Shown piece after piece: positions 6,906 through 8,621 of a stretch of 8,621 nt of DNA. The stretch is from Bacillota bacterium. Its GTDB lineage: Bacteria; Bacillota; UBA994. A program made the translations under genes and the position numbers. Position 1 is the first letter of the stretch, and every line of letters starts with the position of its first letter. A model generated the notes under the pieces. The model was not told the DNA's origin. It ran no database searches and was given only the letters and a program-made list of their open reading frames with translations. The stretch lies in the NCBI GenBank assembly GCA_018725535.1, contig QLUS01000064.1:1-8621 (forward strand), in the 5' to 3' direction.

Positions 6906-7319
6906 ATGAGTTTCGTTCATGGGTCGGCTAGCGTTTTTTTATTAGGCACAGCGGCGACGCCGGGAACGCCGGTCGCCATTACCACATTTCTGACATCGGT
7001 AAGTTTCCCGTTTAGTGTAGACACTGGGGATACTACCACGTTAGGGGTCACGGCAAAAACCTATATCCCGGGGCTAGAGGATGCGACGATTTCCATTGAA
7101 GGTAAGTTCCATCCTACGGTAGACGCACACCTGCTAGGTATCCGGCGGCGCGGGGATGTAGCGTTTGTTTATGGGCCGGCTGGCAGTGCTGCTGGTAGTC
7201 CTAGATATAGCGGGACCTGTATGCTTACTAGCTACGATGTTGAGGGTGGCGTGGATGACGTAGCAACTTTTAGTGCCGAGTTTCAGGTAAGTAGTTCAGT
7301 TGTTCGAGGCTTTTTTTAA
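6906..7319 (+). CDS. Tail tube protein (short paralog)
   Basis: A 137-residue protein, paralogous to the gene just upstream. Both begin MSFVHGS and share the block TTTLGVTAKTYIPGLEDATI (43-62) against STTFSAMAKTYVPGLEDATL. It lacks the C-terminal beta domain of the long paralog, so it is a tube core alone. It also contains RRRGDVAFVYGPAGSAAGSPRYSG and a conserved strand near the end (VDDVATFSAEFQVSS), as seen in many siphophage tube subunits. Which paralog is the major tube subunit cannot be decided from sequence. The stronger Shine-Dalgarno here (AAGGAGGT at 6891-6898, 7 nt before ATG 6906) makes this one a good candidate. A homing endonuclease gene begins 3 nt after the stop. Confidence 0.88.
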   Translation: MSFVHGSASVFLLGTAATPGTPVAITTFLTSVSFPFSVDTGDTTTLGVTAKTYIPGLEDATISIEGKFHPTVDAHLLGIRRRGDVAFVYGPAGSAAGSPRYSGTCMLTSYDVEGGVDDVATFSAEFQVSSSVVRGFF

Positions 7320-7322
7320 AAA

Positions 7323-7538
7323 ATGGAGACTTGTGAGGTTTGCGGACAACTACTATCCACAGGGAAACGCCGTTTCTGCTCCAATATATGTAATGGGCGG
7401 TATACGTCTTCTCTGCATGTAGGAATGAAGCGGTCTGAAGAGACATGTAGAAAGATTAGCGAAGCCGCTAAGCGCAGATTTGAAGACCCTTATCAGCGTG
7501 AAAAAGTAGCAGAGCAACTAAAGCAAGCACGGGAATAA
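7323..7538 (+). CDS. N-terminal part of a homing endonuclease: zinc finger and NUMOD3-like motif (split by in-frame stop)
   Basis: 71 residues ending at TAA 7536-7538. The same reading frame continues without another stop through 8345 as the nuclease part, so this looks like the 5' piece of one 340-codon gene. It opens with CEVCGQ (Cys4, Cys7) and RRFCSNICNGRY (Cys19, Cys23), the C-x2-C...C-x3-C finger seen at the N-terminus of many phage homing endonucleases. Then comes HVGMKRSEETCRKISEAAKRR (32-52), which resembles the DNA-binding NUMOD3 motif. Start ATG 7323 has no usable Shine-Dalgarno. The nearest purine stretch, GAGG at 7306-7309, is too far, so expression may be weak or coupled to the tail tube gene. 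Alone, it could only be a DNA-binding fragment. Confidence 0.7.
   Translation: METCEVCGQLLSTGKRRFCSNICNGRYTSSLHVGMKRSEETCRKISEAAKRRFEDPYQREKVAEQLKQARE
7536..7538 (+). other. In-frame TAA splitting the homing endonuclease gene
   Basis: The TAA lies in the same frame as both the zinc-finger/NUMOD part and the nuclease part. The frame is open on both sides (CTA AAA ACG GAA ACC GTG follows), and a single C-to-T change from CAA would create it. Other genes here end with TGA, TAA and TAG, so there is no sign that TAA is reassigned. Confidence 0.75.
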
Positions 7539-7553
7539 CTAAAAACGGAAACC

Positions 7554-8345
7554 GTGAGGCAAAAACATAGTGTTGGTTTGTTAAATAGGTGGAAAAATAT
7601 ATCTCATAATGAACGTGTTAAAATACTTCGACCGTTAATAGAAGCGGGTGCAGCGGCTGTTAAAGGGAAACCTATATCCGATGAGCATAAAGAAAAGACG
7701 CGGATAGGTCTAAAAAAAGCATGGGCAGATAGCGAAGTTCGGGAAACTTGGGCAAAAAATCACAGAGATCCCGATTATCGTCGAAGACATTCGGAAATTG
7801 CAAAGAACTTATGGTTATCTCTGAGTAGTGATAAAAAAGAAAGGAGGCGGGAGATATTAAAAGTTGCGTCCGCTATCTCGTGCGCGAAAAGCAAAGGTAT
7901 CCCTTTATCGGAAAGTCATCGCAAAAAGGTGTCTAATGGAGTGAAGCGTTGGTGGGATGCGCTACCACCTGAGGAGCACGAACGACGCATACAAAAGTTA
8001 ATGGCAACTGGCCCATCTTCTATCGAAAAAACGGTTTGCCGACTTCTGGATGTATTGGGAATTGCATACAAAACACAAGTCCCTTTTGCTAACGGCAGAT
8101 ATATTGCTGACATTTACATTGCAGAGAAGAAGCTGGTTATCGAGTGTAATGGTGATTACTGGCACAATCTTCCTGAAAGAATCAACCGAGATAAAGAATT
8201 TGAAGCTTATTTGTTCCAGAATAACTATAAAATTCTTTGGCTTTGGCAAAAGGATATTCTAAAAAATTCTGAGGAGACCTTATTAAAAGGGCTTACTCAA
8301 GTTATAGGAGGTAAACAGTATGCCAAAAAAAATATTATTAATTGA
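7554..8345 (+). CDS. C-terminal part of the homing endonuclease: NUMOD-like repeats and Vsr-like EDxHD nuclease domain (probably 3' piece of a broken gene)
   Basis: Numbered from GTG 7554, this part has 263 residues. Residues 1 to about 150 are Lys/Arg-rich helical repeats with recurring 'G.p.S..H..K....lK..W' units (GKPISDEHKEKTRIGLKKAW, GIPLSESHRKKVSNGVKRWW), a likely DNA-reading arm. Residues 155-251 are a Vsr-like/PD-(D/E)XK nuclease domain: SSIEKTVCRLLDVLGIAYKT, YIADIYI, KLVIECNGDYWH, NRDKEF, YKILWLWQKDI. Glu158, Asp186, His204 and Asp213 match the EDxHD arrangement described for I-Bth0305I-type homing endonucleases. GTG 7554 is only the first possible start after the stop and has no Shine-Dalgarno. 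The first in-frame ATG is at 8001, past the repeats, so independent translation is doubtful. The gene overlaps the chaperone start by 26 nt and is visibly AT-richer than the tube genes. Confidence 0.75.
   Translation: MRQKHSVGLLNRWKNISHNERVKILRPLIEAGAAAVKGKPISDEHKEKTRIGLKKAWADSEVRETWAKNHRDPDYRRRHSEIAKNLWLSLSSDKKERRREILKVASAISCAKSKGIPLSESHRKKVSNGVKRWWDALPPEEHERRIQKLMATGPSSIEKTVCRLLDVLGIAYKTQVPFANGRYIADIYIAEKKLVIECNGDYWHNLPERINRDKEFEAYLFQNNYKILWLWQKDILKNSEETLLKGLTQVIGGKQYAKKNIIN
8306..8312 (+). promoter_or_regulatory. Ribosome binding site of the tail chaperone gene, lying inside the endonuclease gene
   Basis: AGGAGGT lies 7 nt before ATG 8320, within the last codons of the endonuclease. It has the same form as the sites ahead of the structural genes at 3874 and 6906, suggesting it belonged to the phage operon before the endonuclease gene arrived. 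Confidence 0.75.
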
Positions 8346-8621
8346 AGAAATTCTAGCTGTGCAGGATTTAGGCGAAAAAACTGTAGAAGTAGCAGACTGG
8401 GGTGGGTCAGTTGTTGTGCGCGGCATGACGAAGCGCGAGCAGCAGCAACTGCGTAAGCAGGCAGTTGACCCACTTACCGGGCAGATTGATGCTGACCGAA
8501 TGGAAATTCTTATGCTGGCGCACTGTTTGGCTGAGCCAAAAATCACGATTGAGCAGGCTGAACAAATAGCGTTGAAATCTGCATCAGCGTTCGATAAGGT
8601 ATTAACGGCGATTATGGATGT
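8320..8621 (+). CDS. Tail assembly chaperone, 3' truncated by the window
   Basis: The frame from ATG 8320 stays open to the window end, 100 codons plus 2 nt. The sequence MPKKILLIEEILAVQDL, VEVADWGGSVVVRGMTKREQQQLRKQA, LAHCLAEPKITIEQAEQIA resembles siphophage tail assembly chaperones (gpG-like), which bind the tape measure protein and guide tail tube polymerisation. Features of that type are the early 'I......DL....v.v..WGG.v.vr.mt..e' segment and 'CL.eP.it.e'. The position after the tail tube genes supports the call, since chaperones usually lie between tube and tape measure genes. In many phages a second product is made by a programmed frameshift near the 3' end, which falls outside the window. 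Confidence 0.82.
   Translation, partial: MPKKILLIEEILAVQDLGEKTVEVADWGGSVVVRGMTKREQQQLRKQAVDPLTGQIDADRMEILMLAHCLAEPKITIEQAEQIALKSASAFDKVLTAIMD

Noticed and set aside
7311..7323. T7/A6 stretch after the short tube gene as a terminator
   Set aside because: No GC-rich hairpin precedes the T run; it is only the end of Phe codons and the stop.
7841..7870. AAGGAGG inside the endonuclease gene as an internal ribosome binding site
   Set aside because: It encodes part of an Arg/Lys run and is not followed by an in-frame ATG, GTG or TTG at suitable distance.
7319..8345. Group I or group II intron hosting the endonuclease
   Set aside because: Only 3 nt separate the tube stop from the endonuclease start, and its end overlaps the next gene, so there is no room for an intron core.
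151..8546. Minus-strand open frames of 60-165 codons throughout the window
   Set aside because: They lie opposite well-supported + strand genes, have low-complexity Ser/Arg-rich translations, and show no family features.

Overview
The window is part of the late (virion morphogenesis) operon of a tailed phage or prophage with a long-tail, HK97-type head. Every gene I can support is on the + strand, packed end to end with 1-45 nt gaps or short start/stop overlaps. The strong AAGGAGGT-type ribosome binding sites, GTG/TTG starts and a near-consensus sigma-A promoter point to a Gram-positive (Bacillota-type) host, with roughly balanced GC. I cannot name the species, and nothing here separates an integrated prophage from a free phage.

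Layout, left to right. (1) Head: a portal protein already running at base 1, fused at its C-terminus to a MuF/SPP1 gp7-type minor head domain; a HK97-type prohead protease (U35 family); the HK97-fold major capsid protein with its N-terminal delta (scaffold) segment; a small beta-rich head-region protein; and a 68-residue small protein. A promoter-like sequence lies in the only AT-rich intergenic gap, between portal and protease. (2) Neck: a gp6-like head-tail adaptor, a HK97 gp10-like protein, a tail-terminator-like protein, and a 48-residue TTG-started protein. (3) Tail tube: two paralogous tail tube genes in tandem, the first with an extra C-terminal beta domain that resembles the small head-region protein. 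(4) A free-standing homing endonuclease gene of the NUMOD plus Vsr-like (EDxHD) type, inserted between the second tube gene and the tail assembly chaperone, AT-richer than its surroundings and broken by one in-frame TAA. (5) The start of the tail assembly chaperone, cut off by the window end.

Together the genes would build the procapsid (portal, protease, capsid), close the vertex, and make and terminate the tail tube. The endonuclease is the one non-structural passenger. The points most worth a second look are the split EDxHD homing endonuclease, the portal-MuF fusion, the two tail tube paralogs with a domain shared between head and tail, and the internal promoter ahead of the protease and capsid genes. 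I see no RNA genes, CRISPR array, integrase, attachment site or rho-independent terminator, and no gene-free stretch over 300 bases.
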